A stretch of DNA of 64,000 bases from NCBI GenBank assembly GCA_022818135.1, contig JAFMSR010000018.1, positions 24,540,498 to 24,604,497 on the forward strand, read 5' to 3'. The notes beneath the pieces were generated by a model that worked only from the letters and a program-made list of their open reading frames with translations, did no database searches and had not been told where the DNA came from. A program made the translations under genes and the position numbers. This stretch comes from Saxidomus purpurata. Lineage: Eukaryota; Mollusca; Bivalvia; Venerida; Veneridae. Positions 46,501 to 58,545 of the stretch are shown in pieces. How positions within the stretch are numbered: the first letter of the stretch is position 1; every line of letters starts with the position of its first letter.

Positions 46501-48151
46501 TAGCTCACCTGAGCTGGCTCAGGGTGAGCTATTAGGATCGATGAATGTCCGTCGTCCGTCCACATTAGTTCGTTAACACTCTAGTGGTCACATTTTTGCC
46601 TCAATTGTCACGAAACTTGGTCAGGATGTTTGTCCATGTAATTACTCGGACGAGTTCGAATATGGGTCATTTCGGATGAAAAACTAGGTCACATGACCCA
46701 AAAATAGAAAAATCTTGTTAAGGCTCTAGAGGCTACTGTTTCAGTCCAAATATCCTGGCAATTTGTCAGAAAGGTTGTTTTGTTGATTTCTAGCTCAAGT
46801 TTTAATATGGGTCACCTGGGGTCAAAAACTAGGTCACACAGCCCAAATATGGAAAAACCTTGTTAACACTCTAGAGGTAACATTTTCAGCCCAAATATCC
46901 TGGAAATTCGTCAGAAAGGTTATTTTGATGATTTCTAGCTCATGTTCGAATATGGGTCATCTGGGGTCAAAAACTAGGTCACACAGCCTGAATATGGAAA
47001 AACCTTGTTAACACTCTAGAGGTAACATTTTCAGCCCAAATATCCTGGAAATATGTCAGAAATGTTGTTTCGATGATTTCTAGCCAAAATTTGAATATGG
47101 GTCATCTGGGGTCAAAAACTAGGTCACAGAGCCCAAATATGGAAAAACCTTGTTAACACTCTAGAGGTAACATTTTCAGCCCAAATATCCTGGAAATGTG
47201 TCAGAAAGGTTGTTAAGATGATTTCTAGCCCAGGTTCGAATATGGGTCATCTGGGGTCAAAAACTAGGTCACACAGCCCAAACCTTGTTAACACTCTAGA
47301 GGTTACATTTTCAGCCCAAATATCCTGGAAATTTGTCAGAAAGGTTATTTTGATGATTTCTAGCTCAAGTTCGAATATGGGTCATCTTGGGTCAAAAACT
47401 AGGTCACACAGCCCAAATATGGAAAAACCTTGTTAACACTCTAGAGGTTACATTTTCAGCCCAAATATCCTGGAAATTTGTGAGAAAGGTTATTTTGATG
47501 ATTTCTAGCTCAGTTTCGAATATGGGTCATCTGGGGTCAAAAACTAGGTCACACAGCCCAAATATGGAAAAACCTTGTTAACACTCTAGAGGTAACATTT
47601 TCAGCCCAAATATCCTGGAAATTTGTCAGAAAGGTTATTTTGATGATTTCTAGCTCAATTTCGAATATGGGTCATCTGGGGTCAAAAACTAGGTCACACA
47701 GCCCAAATATGGAAAAACCTTGTTAACATTCTAGAGGTTACATTTTCAGCCCAAATATCCTGGAAATTTGTCAGAAAGGTTGTTTCGATGATTTCTAGCT
47801 CAAGTTTTGATATGGGTCATCTGGGGTCAAAAACTAGGTCACAGAGCCCAAATGTGGAAAAGCCTTGTTAATACTCTAGAGGTAACATTTTTAGCCCAAA
47901 TATCCTGGAAATTTGTGAGAAAGGTTGTTTCTATGATTTCTAGCTCAAGTTCGAATATGGGTCATCTTGGGTCAAAAACTAGGTCACAGAGCCCAAATAT
48001 GGAAAAGCCTTGTTAACACTCTAGAGGTAACATTTTCAGCCCAAATATCCTGGAAATTTGTGAGAAAGGTTGTTTTGATGATTTCTAGCAACTTTGTTAA
48101 AAGCAGTTGTACTCGGGTGAGCGATAAAGGGCCATCATGGCCCTCTTGTTT
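46501..48151 (+). mobile_element. Modular satellite element, ~155-bp core
   Basis: The 5' module is TTAGCTCACCTGAGCTGG...GGTGAGCTATTAGGATCG, followed by GTCCGTCGTCCGTCC. The core has about ten tandem units of roughly 155 bp from 46650 to 48090 (AGGTCACACAGCCCAAATATG, CTCTAGAGGTAACATTTTCA, GATGATTTCTAGCTCAAG). The 3' module is GGGTGAGCGATAAAGGGCCATC and ATGGCCCTCTTGTT. Short open frames inside simply follow the repeat period. No coding gene. Confidence 0.75.
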
Positions 48152-48360
48152 AAAGTTCTCGTACAAAATCCGTCGCTGGCCGTTATATAATCAGTTCCGG
48201 ACTAAAATAAGTGGCCGCTGACCGCGTTAAACAGGGTCATGCTATAAACAGGTTACATTTAGAGTAATTTCCTGCCGTTGCACCTTAGACTGACCGTTAC
48301 AGACAGGGTCACATTATATACAGGTGACCGCTAATGCAGGTTAGAGTGTATATATTTTTC

Positions 48361-48640
48361 AAACAAGAGCTGTCAGTAGGACAACAGCCATATATGCCCG
48401 AAGGATATGCTATGGATGTGGGCCCTTGCAATGCTGTCCCCCCCTACATACCAGATAAAAGAAAAGTTAATAAAAATTTGAAAAATTCTAGGGGGAGGAG
48501 TGCACGCTTCTCATTCCCCCTGGTTAGACTGAGGCAAATGTGACATCAGTGTTTTTGCACAAGGACACACCTCGTCCTTAGGCTGGGATTTGAACCCGGG
48601 AAATCACACCCTTACCATTGAACTATTTAGGCCCACAATC
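48361..48640 (-). mobile_element. Second SINE type with tRNA-like head
   Basis: From 48640 the minus strand reads GGGCCTAAATAGTTCAATGG (A-box-like), then CCCGGGTTCAAATCCC, a near-perfect B-box. The body runs to GACAGCTCTTGTT near 48361. Frames on the plus strand here are not genes. Confidence 0.5.
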
Positions 48641-48789
48641 GACTGAAATTGAAAGGGCATCAACTCTGGAAAGTAATAAACATTTCCACAATGTTTCATT
48701 GCAATTACCAATGGGATAGATATGGCTCTGGACAGAAATTGCTGACTGATGGACAGACGGATAGATGGCCAGCACCATTACATAATACA

Positions 48790-50640
48790 TTTACATTCCT
48801 TCGGATGTATTAAAATGTAAACCAAAGCAAGATGATGTGCAACACACAAGACACTAGCTTAAACATACAAATTACAAGTGGTTGTACTGCAGTAGATCAT
48901 GTCGAATCATTACTTTGCATTCAGGGCTTTCAGATCGTTTCTTTAAAATAGATTCAACAGTAAAACAGTGTTTTCAAATAGAATAGAAAAAGAAACCTGC
49001 TTAGATCATCTTATAATTTTCAAAAACAAAATATCGAACTAAACCTTTTTATTCTTATTTTGAGAAAGTCTACGTCATTATTTCTTGACCTTATATATCA
49101 TAAATAAAAAGTGAGATATATTTAGTCTCTTGATATTGGGTGATCATATTTGTAATACAGTTTGTGAGAAGTTGAATGATCACAATCATCTGTGAGTCTG
49201 TAACCAAGTTTAATTGAGACTTTTGCCAAGGTCAAATAACCCCTATGTCTGTATAGATTTATCCTCAAGGTTCCTAGTTCTCCTGTAAAGGGCCATTATT
49301 CGACGCCACCAGGAGGCAGCGCATCCTGGTGGCGTCGATTATTTGGGATGCAAAAAAAATTGATGCATGAATGCGAGTCTAAGAATAGCTTCTTCAAAAA
49401 TTAAAAGTAAACACATAATTATTCTACATTTGAGGCCTCCATTGGCCCGAACTTCGATTTGTACACAAACTTCAAGAACAGATACGTAAAGAAATTCTAA
49501 ATGGCAAGTTGAAAATCACACTGAATAGATTTTTCAAAGTCAATAAGTGCTTACAACTGAATAAATTCGATAAAAATAATCCCAGGTGATATATTTTATT
49601 TAATTTATTTAATTCATATAAGTTCTATTGATAAAGAATATCATTTACCATTCTGATAAAAAGCAAAGCACTGAAAGTGCTGACAACAAGGAGTCTTCTG
49701 CAAAATTGGGCACAAGGGAGTTTTCTTACAGACAATGAGTGATCATTTGTGTCAATACTTTGTAAAATTACTTGATTTTGGTAACTGTCCGTTTATTTTA
49801 ATCAAGGAACCTGTAGTTCATTGACAACACATGATGTTGCTGTTGTTTTATTATTTTCAAAAACATGGTTTTGCTTGAGACTTTTCGGCGAAGTAAAATA
49901 CAGTGCTTTTAAATTGTAAACAATCCAGCTTTGTTTATGAGAAATCCTTCATAAATACGTGACACAACCTACACAGCACATAAAAGCTGCTCGCTGTCAG
50001 ATTTTGTTAATATTTGTAATTTTGTTAAATATTGTCTTTCAAACTGTATAAAAAATAACATAGTTAAGAGCATATAGTCATATAAAAAGGTTCCAGTATA
50101 CATTCCAGTCAAGTATATCTGTAGATTTGAAATAATACGCTACCAACTGATAATGTGTAAAGTTATACCAGGATTTTCATTCTTTTTTGGCTAATTCCTA
50201 CCTAGATTTTTACTTTAATCGTTGATTTTAGCCTTTAGTTTTATGTTTATGTATTAGTACATGTATGTCGTTGTTTAGAATTTAATTTTCACTAACGGCA
50301 ACTGAGAGCGAGCAGCTTTATATGAAATCATCTATTATTTCACGAAATTTTCATGAAACCTAAAATCCAAGTGGTTAAATGCATTATGTTTCCGTAAGGG
50401 ACATACATGCTGACATCATAAAACATATTATACACGTCATTATTGATATCCGACCAGATCCACTCTGGTGGTTTAGTGGTTAAAGAAGCTGACTTGAAAT
50501 CACTGTAACCTCCAACCTAGTACTGGAACTTTCTATGACGATGTTAGGGAAACTAGCTGCCAATTAAACATACCAAATACATGTACTTTTGAAGTGGGCG
50601 TTTAACTCCTACAACAACACTATCCGATGAGAAATCATAA
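48790..50640. other. No gene seen; one possible SINE head
   Basis: Mostly unique AT-rich DNA. At 50466-50505 GGTGGTTTAGTGGTTAAAGA resembles a tRNA A-box region, with no clear B-box. The hairpin at 49301 lies here. Confidence 0.4.
49301..49337. repeat. 14-bp perfect hairpin
   Basis: CGACGCCACCAGGA and TCCTGGTGGCGTCG with a 9-base loop. GC-rich against an AT-rich surrounding. Confidence 0.8.
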
Positions 50641-50667
50641 AAGAAAGCAAATGCAGCATTTTTTCTT

Positions 50668-50970
50668 AAAGTGACATAGCCTATAACTCGTGCCAAAACG
50701 AAATAACCTCCAAAAATAATAAATAGAATCTGTAGAAGTACATGTATTATAACTTAAATTTTGAAAGTATTTCATTAAAAAAACTTTACAGAATTCAAAC
50801 TCATTTTTTCTGAAGGTGACATGTCCTATAACTGATGCCAAACAAAATAACCTCCAAAAAATAATAAATAGAATCTGTAGAAGTACATGTATTATATCTT
50901 AACCTAAAAGTTTCAGCGGATTTTTCAAAGTATTTCTTTTTTTTTTACAGAATTCAAACTCATATTTTTG
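50668..50970 (+). repeat. Two-unit ~150-bp tandem repeat
   Basis: AATAACCTCCAAAAATAATA, AATAGAATCTGTAGAAGTAC and TTTACAGAATTCAAACTCAT occur twice in the same order. Confidence 0.8.
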
Positions 50971-51048
50971 TTGATTTTTCACAACAGCATTACATCGGCA
51001 GTTTGCACCCCACAGTTTCATTTCATCACATTTTGTGTTGGTAAGGGG

Positions 51049-51483
51049 TAGGGGTGTGACGTTTACACGTGTACACGGAAGCGTTTCGATTAGCAGCGCT
51101 AAACGTTTAGTAACTTGGGTATCTGTTTACACGTAAAATAACACATACAACAGCTTAGTTAATAACATCTACCTTATTATTGAACCGGACTACGTACTAT
51201 AACTTATATAAGTCACATGATTGAAAATATATGTATTATATATGGTTCTGAATTTGTATTCATGTATTGGGGCGATCTAGACGTCTACATAGCTAAATGA
51301 TTACGTATCTAAAACTGAAGACATATTTAAACAGGTATGTAACATTTGTTACTTCAAAGAATATTGTTTTGAACGCAGCATGATGATTTACTGAAACTGA
51401 TGTAAACAACGTGTAAACGGATCCGTTTCGTTTAGTGATAGACGTGTACACGTTTACCAAATTCCCTAAACGTGACACCCCTA
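51049..51483. mobile_element. hAT-type MITE, 435 bp, 8-bp TSD
   Basis: Ends TAGGGGTGTGACGTTTA and its complement TAAACGTGACACCCCTA. GTAAGGGG is repeated exactly on both sides (51041-51048 and 51484-51491). ACGTGTACAC and AAACGNATCCGTTTCG blocks are also inverted inside. Eight-base TSD and TAGGGGTG ends are typical of hAT elements. No ORF. Confidence 0.85.
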
Positions 51484-52186
51484 GTAAGGGGAGATAGCAA
51501 CCATTTTAAGTAGTCTATTAGCCTTACACTTTAATTTACTTTAAGAAATCTTTTGAAAAGCTAGATATTAAACCCAGGCTTATTTTTACAGCCTATAATA
51601 CTTTGAAACTTAATCATAATATATATAAGTAGGCTACACAAAATATTTAGTGTTCTCTTACCATTTTTCATCGGTTTGTGGCACCATTCAAATATTATGA
51701 ATGGAAGCGTTAGAATGAAATACATGTACAATCGTTTTGATCACGTGAACGCCGATCTAAAGATAGACTGCATATTGCTAATGTATACATGTTTACGCCG
51801 TTTATCTTTTTAAAAAGATATATTTCTTGTTAGTACTGGCTGATATCTGAGTGAGGGAGACACTTTATAAAGTTTGTATTGCTAGTTGCTGTATTGCAGA
51901 ATGAGTTTACACAGTCGATGACATGTAAACGCTAACCGTATGCAGTGTCGGATCAGTGTTCATTGCTGCCTGATGGTGTAGTAATTTAAAGATTTTGAAT
52001 TTTGCCTACATTAGTGTTACAATGATTTAAAGCATTTCACGTATATTTGGAAACAGAAATGACTTTAATTTATTTTTAAAGTCGAGATCACAAACATGAT
52101 CCCTGCGCGTTTCAGCTAAAGTCGATCTACTTTGCAGGCGAAAGGAGAAACCTATGGCTGTTCAAATTGTCAGGGTTTGTGGGGGA

Positions 52187-52322
52187 TATTCGTTTGACGC
52201 ATGCCGGCGTACGCCGCTCTATTCGTTTCTAAAAGCCAGGATGAATTCGGCGCATTTTGAGCAATGAGGTTTGGATATACCAGCGTATCCCGGCTTACGC
52301 CGCATCCTGCGTCAAACGAATA
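52187..52322. mobile_element. 136-bp palindromic MITE
   Basis: TATTCGTTTGACGCA and its complement TGCGTCAAACGAATA form the ends; GCCGGCGTACGCCGC and GCGGCGTAAGCCGG pair further in. Ends coincide with TA, so a TA-targeting (Tc1/mariner or PIF-type) origin is possible. Confidence 0.55.
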
Positions 52323-52536
52323 GGCCCTCCGCTGAGTCGTTTTCAAAATTGGCTACTGAAACAAGGAGTCATAAATTTTGTTAACAAAAATCCATTCTGT
52401 CTGAAAATAAAGTAACATCCTATTAATATATTGGTTGCGAAGCAACACCTGTGTCGGACATGTTTAAAATGCGGCCCAAATTACAGTCTTTTTTCGCGTC
52501 CTATAACGGAAAACACAAATGTTTTAAATTTTGTTA

Positions 52537-52900
52537 GCTCACCTGGTACAGAGTGAGCTATTGGGATCGCATTCCATCCGGAGTCCGTCGTACATTCGTT
52601 AACATTTTCCTTCAAACGACATCTCCTCTGAAACCACTGGCCCAATGTTGATGAAACTTGGAAGAGATGTTCCTTGCATGAAGCCCTCTCACAGTTATTC
52701 AGATTATGTCATTCCATGCAGAACACTGGTTGCTATGGCAACAAATTGGAAAAACTTTAAAAATCTTCTTCTCAAGAACAGGAAGGCCTAGAGCTTAGAT
52801 ATTTGGCATGTGGCATTGCATAGTGGACCTCTACAAAGATTGTCCAAATTATGATCCCCCATAGCCTTTTACAGAAAAACTTCTTCTCTAAAACTACAAG
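52537..52900 (+). mobile_element. Modular element, 5' part only
   Basis: TTAGCTCACCTGGTACAGAG, GTGAGCTATTGGGATCGC, GTCCGTCG, then the AAACGACATCTCCTCTGAAA and GGTTGCTATGGCAACAAAT blocks, and one and a half ~170-bp units. Homology stops near 52900, with no 3' module. Confidence 0.6.
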
Positions 52901-53275
52901 GCCTTTCGAGCTTAAACATTTTAATAGCAATTTGTCTTAAAATAGCATTGACACAAGCTACTTCATAACAGTACAAATGTACTCAATCTAAAAATATATT
53001 GCCTTGCAGAATGATGCTTATATAATGCTATAAAAAGCAACATTCTACAATCTAACAGACATCATACAGTGGAATTTCTTTCTGACAGGTTTAAGAATTT
53101 TGTATTAAGTTTGTTTTGCAACTTTTTCTAATCAACATTATATTTTGCAGATTTGGTTAGTTTTCATTAATAATGACTTCGTAATATTTCATAATGCACC
53201 ATCATAGAACTCATTTGTAATCTTTGAATTGCTACAGAAGTCTTATTTCATTAACATTTTGCTTGGCTATTTTTA

Positions 53276-54500
53276 GCTCACCTGAGCACGAAATAGCTCA
53301 CCTGTTGCTTAGGTGAGATAATGTGATCGCCTGGTGTCTGTCATCCGGCGTCTGTCGTCTGTCCACACTTAACCTTGTGTATGCAATAGAGGCTGCATTT
53401 TTCACTGGATTTTCATGAAACTTGGTCAGAATGACTACCTTGATAAAATCTAGTTCGAGTTCAAACATAGGTCATCTAGGGTCAAAAACTAGGTCACTAG
53501 GTCAAATTATAGTACTAGATTTGTGTTCAGTACAACACTTGGGTCGCCCTCTTGTGCTTTGTCAGAATAACCAATAATTTTGTGACAAAGTACAAAAAGG
53601 GGCATGACTCTGTCAAATAATACCTTGACCTACAAAATTTTGCAGCATCACAACTCTTTTGTCATAAGCAATGCAATTTAAGAGTTTGATGAAGAAATCT
53701 TAACAAATGGCAAAGTTATAGCCAACGTTAAGTTTTCATGACGAGAACTAAGTACAAAAAATGGCATAACTCTGTCAAATATGACCTTGACCTACAAAAT
53801 TTGGTGGCATCATGACCCTTTTGTCATAAGCAATACAATTGTAAAGTTTGATGAAGAAATCTTAAGAAATGGCAAAGTTATAGCCAACGTTAAGTTTTTG
53901 TGACTAACGGACAAAGCAATACCTATATGTATCACCTTTTCTCCGAAAGGGTGACACAAAAACCTTGTGTATGCAATAGAGGTTGCATTTTTCATTGGAT
54001 TTTCATGAAACTTTGTCAGAATTATTGCCTTAATGAAATCTAGGTCAAGTTCGAATATGGGTCATCTAGGGTAAAAAAACTAGGTCACCCGGTCACGGGG
54101 ACAAATCATAGAAAAACATTGTGTATGCTATAAAGGTTTCATTTTTCATTGGACCTTCATGAAACTTGGTCAGTATGATTGCTTTGATAAAATTTAGGTC
54201 AAGTTTGAACATGGGTCATGTAGGGTCAAAAACTAGGTAACGGGGTCAAATCGTAGAAAAACCATGTGTATGCAATATAGGAAGCATTTTTCATTGGATC
54301 TTCAAGAAACTTACTATGATTGCCTTGATAAAATCTAGGTAGAGTTCGAACGTGGGTCATCTAGGGTAAAGAAACTAGGTCACCTGGTTAAAAACCTTGT
54401 GTATGCCATACAGGTGACATTTACAACCCAATCATCATGTAAATTGGTCAAAAGGTTTGCCTTGTCAAGGTCAAGCAGAATGTTTGTGTTTATGATCAGG
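53276..54500 (+). mobile_element. Modular element, ~145-bp core, interrupted
   Basis: 5' module TTAGCTCACCTGAGCACG...AGGTGAGATAATGTGATCGC, then GTCTGTCC. Core units start AACCTTGTGTATGCAATAGA at 53379, 53962, 54116, 54259 and 54395, each with GGTCATCTAGGGTCAAAAAC. The first unit is split by 53518-53959, another repeat. No 3' module is clear. Confidence 0.6.
53518..53959 (-). repeat. Inserted repeat, reverse copy of 155-585
   Basis: Two ~165-bp units, each with CTTAAGAAATGGCAAAGTTA, TAGCCAACGTTAAGTTTT and GACAAAGTAC-type blocks. The same sequence lies in the opposite orientation at 155-585 (AAAACTTAACGTTGGCTATA). It splits a core unit of the surrounding element. A worn remnant is at 11845-11925. 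Confidence 0.6.
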
Positions 54501-54602
54501 GATCAGGAAAACCGAAAATTTGCCAGTCTGGACCGATTTTCAACTTGCTAGACCGATTCATGTCACCAAAAGTTGCTTAAAAATTGGTCCGAGATTTTTT
54601 TT

Positions 54603-55276
54603 AGCTCACCAAGCACAAAGTGCCAGAATGAGCTATTTAAGGATCGCATTCCGTCCGTCATCCGTCCGTCTGTCTGAGCCCGCATATGGGCATATATTGG
54701 GTACTATATATCCTTCATTCCGTCAGGTAGCCAACAAAAAAAGGGGCACATGTTGGGTAGGTTTAATACTTTATATAGTGCGTTGTTGGCTACTTTCTTA
54801 TAATAGGAGGCAATGAAAAGTACCCAACAAATGCCCATTTATAAGGTTGTCCATCCACCATTTCCTTCAAACGACATCTCCTCTGAAACCACTGGGCCAA
54901 TGTTGATGAAACTTTGCAGGGATGTACCTTGCATGAAGCTCTATCAAAGTTGTTCAAAGAATTCCATTCCATGCAGAACTCTGGTTGCTATGGCAACAAA
55001 TAGGAAAAACTTTAAAAATCTTCTTCTTTAAAACCACAAGGTCTAGAGCTTAGATATTGGGCATGTCGCATTGGCTGGTGACCTCTATCAAGATTGTTCA
55101 AATTATGCCCCTTGGGTCAAAATTGGCCTTTCCCTGTGGGGGGGGGGGGGGGGGGTCATTTGTTTTACAAAGATGTATATAGGAAAACCTATTTGGTATA
55201 TAACATTGTCTGATTGTCAGTGATCTTCCACCAAGCAAGTGGACTTGTATTAAGGTGAGCAAAATAGGGCCACACC
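54603..55276 (+). mobile_element. Modular element, one core unit, nested MITE
   Basis: TTAGCTCACCAAGCACAAAG, GTGCCAGAATGAGCTATTTA, AGGATCGCATTCCGTCCGTC, then a MITE at 54684-54842, then the AAACGACATCTCCTCTGAAA block, one ~170-bp unit, a G18 run at 55139-55156, and a diverged end (AAGGTGAGCAAAATAGGGCC). Confidence 0.6.
54684..54842. mobile_element. Nested ~159-bp MITE with inverted ends
   Basis: Left end ATGGGCATATATTGGGTACT; right end, reverse-complemented, ATGGGCATTTGTTGGGTACT. TAGCCAAC blocks are also inverted inside. It splits the GTCCGTC module of the host element, which is continuous in the related copy at 56466. TSD not resolved. Confidence 0.55.
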
Positions 55277-55607
55277 AGTGTTCTACAATACCTCGGGCGT
55301 CACTAACGTGTTAGTGATTAAAGGATTTTATCAATGTGTTTGCAGCTAGTGAAGGTTTAACTCGGACCGATTGTCTTTAGGCCGCTTATTATTACCATCA
55401 CTTTGAAATTACTTGTCTTTATGTATTAGATCTATTATGGTTTAATTAAAGACAATTCAGTCCACGTGTATTTTTGACCGGTAAGAAAACAAGACGAGAT
55501 GCAAGAAATTATTAAAAAATAAAAACCAAGAGTTAATCTTTATTACTCAAATTGTGCCAGTGTATCATGTTCCGGCATTCAATGCCTTTCGATTTATTGT
55601 TGAAATG

Positions 55608-55808
55608 GCACAACGCAACATATTTGTGATGTTCAAAAAATCAAATGACCGGACTGGCAAACCGGCTCATGATAATCGGGAGAATAATAACTGGAACCCG
55701 AAAGAAACAAATAACCCGCTTGGCAACCCGGTAGTAAATGTTTCCGAAAGTCTAAAGGGCAAGCCGACGGATAATGTTGATCGGACTCAGGCAACCCGAG
55801 AGACATAA
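55608..55808 (+). CDS. Uncharacterised hydrophilic ORF
   Basis: ATG at 55603-55605 (ATGGCACAACGC) or the open frame from 55554 gives an Asn/Lys-rich chain with NNWNPKETNNPLGNP and ending TQATRET at 55806. Regular NPLGNP/KGKP spacing and slightly higher GC than the flanks. No domain recognised. It stands between two modular repeat elements. Exon or chance. Confidence 0.22.
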   Translation, partial: AQRNIFVMFKKSNDRTGKPAHDNRENNNWNPKETNNPLGNPVVNVSESLKGKPTDNVDRTQATRET

Positions 55809-56465
55809 AAAAATATTCAAAACAAAACCATATGAATGACAAAAATTTAATAGCCTATACCTAACACATGGATAACTACAAAACTTTGTGGGGGTGACTG
55901 TAAACTTAATCAGTTATAATCAAAATTGAGCACACTTTCAATGATAAAATCACATGTAATTATTATATCTATTAATGAAAACTGCCTCGATATTTTTCTT
56001 ATTACTTAGAAATTCCGTTTCTTATTTTTTTATGGTGAAAACTATGTAAAGTTTATCCCTTAGGAAATGGAACCCTCCACGTGAACGGCTCATTTATTTT
56101 ATCGACTTGTGAGATTTACTAATCAATAATGAAAGTAGATAAACATTTTTGGAAACATTTTGGAATCCAAAGGAGGCAACTAGATACTTTAACCGTTCCA
56201 TGATCACGCACAACAATGGAAAGCTGGTTGAAAATATATAAATCAAGTACAAATTTTTCTTTCTTTTTTGTTGTAACTTTTTTTCGGGAAGTTGATGATG
56301 TACCCTCGGCTTGTCTGGACCGATCGAGATTTCAGAATTTCCTGATCTCTGTTTATGATATATAGTATAGGGTTCAAGTTTGGCCACATATTGTCATAAG
56401 TCGCAGGTGACCAATATAGGGCCATGTTGGCCCTCTTTTTAGAAAAGAATGAGTCCTAATTATTG

Positions 56466-57953
56466 GACCAAGCCACAAAGTGCCAGAGTGAGCTATTAGG
56501 ATAGCATTCCGTCCGGCGTCCATCGTACTTGTCCGTCCGTCCGTCCACCATTTCCTTCAAACGACATCTCCTCTGAAACCACTGGGCCAATGTTGATGAG
56601 ACTTTGCAGGGATGTTCCTTGCATGAAGCTCTGTCAAAGGTGTTCATAGAATTCCATTCCATGCAGAACTCTGGTTGCTATGGCAACAAAAAGGAAAAAC
56701 TTAAAAAATCATCTTCTCTGAAACCACAAGGCCAAGAGCTTAGATATTTGGCATGTAGCATTGTCAAGTGGACCTCTACCAAGATTGTTCAAATTATGAC
56801 CCCTGGGTCTAAATATACCCTGTGTGGATGGTCACTTAGTTTTGCATAGGCTTTATATAGGAAAAACTTTAAAACTCTTCTTCTCTGAAACCACTAGGCC
56901 TAGAGCTTAGATATTTGGCATGTAGCATTGTCTAGTGGACCTCTACCAAGATTGTCCAAATTATGACCCCCCCAGGTCAAAATTGACCCTGCGCGGGTGG
57001 TCACTTTGTTTTGCATAGGCTTTATATAGGAAAAACTTTAAAAATCTTCTTCTCTCAAACCACAAGGCCTAGAGCTTAGATATTTGGCATGTAGCATTGT
57101 CTAGTGAACCTCTACCAAGATTGTTCAAATTATGAGCCCCGGATCAAAATTGACCCTGCACGGAGGGTCACTTAGTTTTACATCATAGGCTTATATAGGA
57201 AAAACTTTAAAAATCTTCTTCTCTGAAACCACAAGGCCTAGAGCTAAGATATTTGGCATGTAGCATTGTCTAGTGGACCTCTACCAAGATTGTTCAAATT
57301 ATGACCCCGGATCAAAATTGACCCCCCGTTTGTTTTACATAGGCTTATATACAGGAAAAACTTTTAAAATCTTCTTCTCTCAAACTACAAGGCCTAGAGC
57401 TAAGATATTTGGCATGTAGCATTGTCTAGTGGACCTCTACCAAGATTGTTCAAATTATGACACCGGGGTCAAAATTGACCCTGAGTGGTTGGTCACTTCG
57501 TTTTGAAAATCTTCTCTGAAACCACAAGGCCTAGAGCTTAGGTATTTGGTTTGTAGCATTGTCTAGTGGACCTCTACCAAGATTGTTCAAATTATGACCC
57601 GGGGGTCAAAATTGACCCTGTGCAGGTGGTCACTTAGTTTTACATAGGCTTATAGGAAAAAAGTTAAAATCTTCTTCTCGGAAACCACAAGGCCTTGAGC
57701 TTAGATATTTGGCATGTAGCATTGCCTAGTAGACCTCTTCAAAGTGTGTTCAAATTATGCCCCTGGGGTCAAAAATGACCTTGCCCCCGGGGTCAAAAAT
57801 GACCTTGCCCCCCGGGAAGGGGGGGGGGCATCACTTGTTTTACAAAGACATATATACTAAAACCTATTTGGTATATAACATTGTCTAGTGATCTTCCAGC
57901 AGGCAAGTGGACTTGTACCAAGATGAGCGATATAGGGCCCTCTTGTTCTACAA
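56466..57953 (+). mobile_element. Modular satellite element, ~170-bp core
   Basis: 5' module GCCACAAAGTGCCAGAGTG, AGCTATTAGGATAGCATTCC and GTCCGTCCGTCCGTCC. A unique block AAACGACATCTCCTCTGAAA to TTGCTATGGCAACAAAAAGG follows. Then come about seven ~170-bp units (56690-57790; AGGCCTAGAGCTTAGATATT, CTCTACCAAGATTGTTCAAA). The 3' module is AGATGAGCGATATAGGGCCC and TCTTGTT, without the hairpin's CATCATG part. Confidence 0.7.
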
Positions 57954-58344
57954 TTTCTACAGATGCTGTTTTCACGAATTTCACACTGACTTTTACTTTA
58001 AAAACTGTTCCTTTCATAGTACAACTTTTGCACCAAGGGGTGCATACATGTTTTACAAACAGCTCTTGTTCTTTTCACAGACATGTCTGCTATTTCGTCC
58101 ATATCATGTCATGCAGGAGGTTTATTTCTTCTTAGGAAATACTTATGACTGTGCAATCCAGCCTCTTAAATCTTCTCTCATTACATTGATACAACTTTTA
58201 TTTTAAAAACAAAAAGTGAGCCTTTTAGATCATGATCTTTCTAAATACGCTAATAAATATTAGTTACACGAAAACCTTAACCAGCAACAATATCCTTCAA
58301 TAATTAATTCATCCTTTTTACTATGATATAATGAAACTTTAAAG

Positions 58345-58415
58345 TGGGCCTCTCTGGTAGTGGGCTGTTCTGGTAATGGTCTGTTCTGGAAGTGGGCCGT
58401 TTTGGACCTACACCA
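58345..58415 (+). repeat. Short ~17-bp minisatellite
   Basis: Four worn units of the type GTTCTGGTAGTGGGCT. Confidence 0.7.
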
Positions 58416-58545
58416 TCAAATGAATGAGAAATAAACTTAAACTTCATTGTGTTTTAAGCTTATTTGGATGGTGGCATCCAAACTGGTTAGTATTTTTGCC
58501 TAATTCAATTACCTCAAAAATAACTTCCAAACAGCCGCTGAAGCA

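Noticed and set aside
47218..48221. Series of 60-84-codon plus-strand frames at 47218-48221 with similar sequence
   Set aside because: They repeat with the ~155-bp satellite period and break in other units; not a protein family.
50466..50505. Possible tRNA gene (GGTTTAGTGGTTAAAG)
   Set aside because: No acceptor stem or B-box could be found; at most a SINE head.
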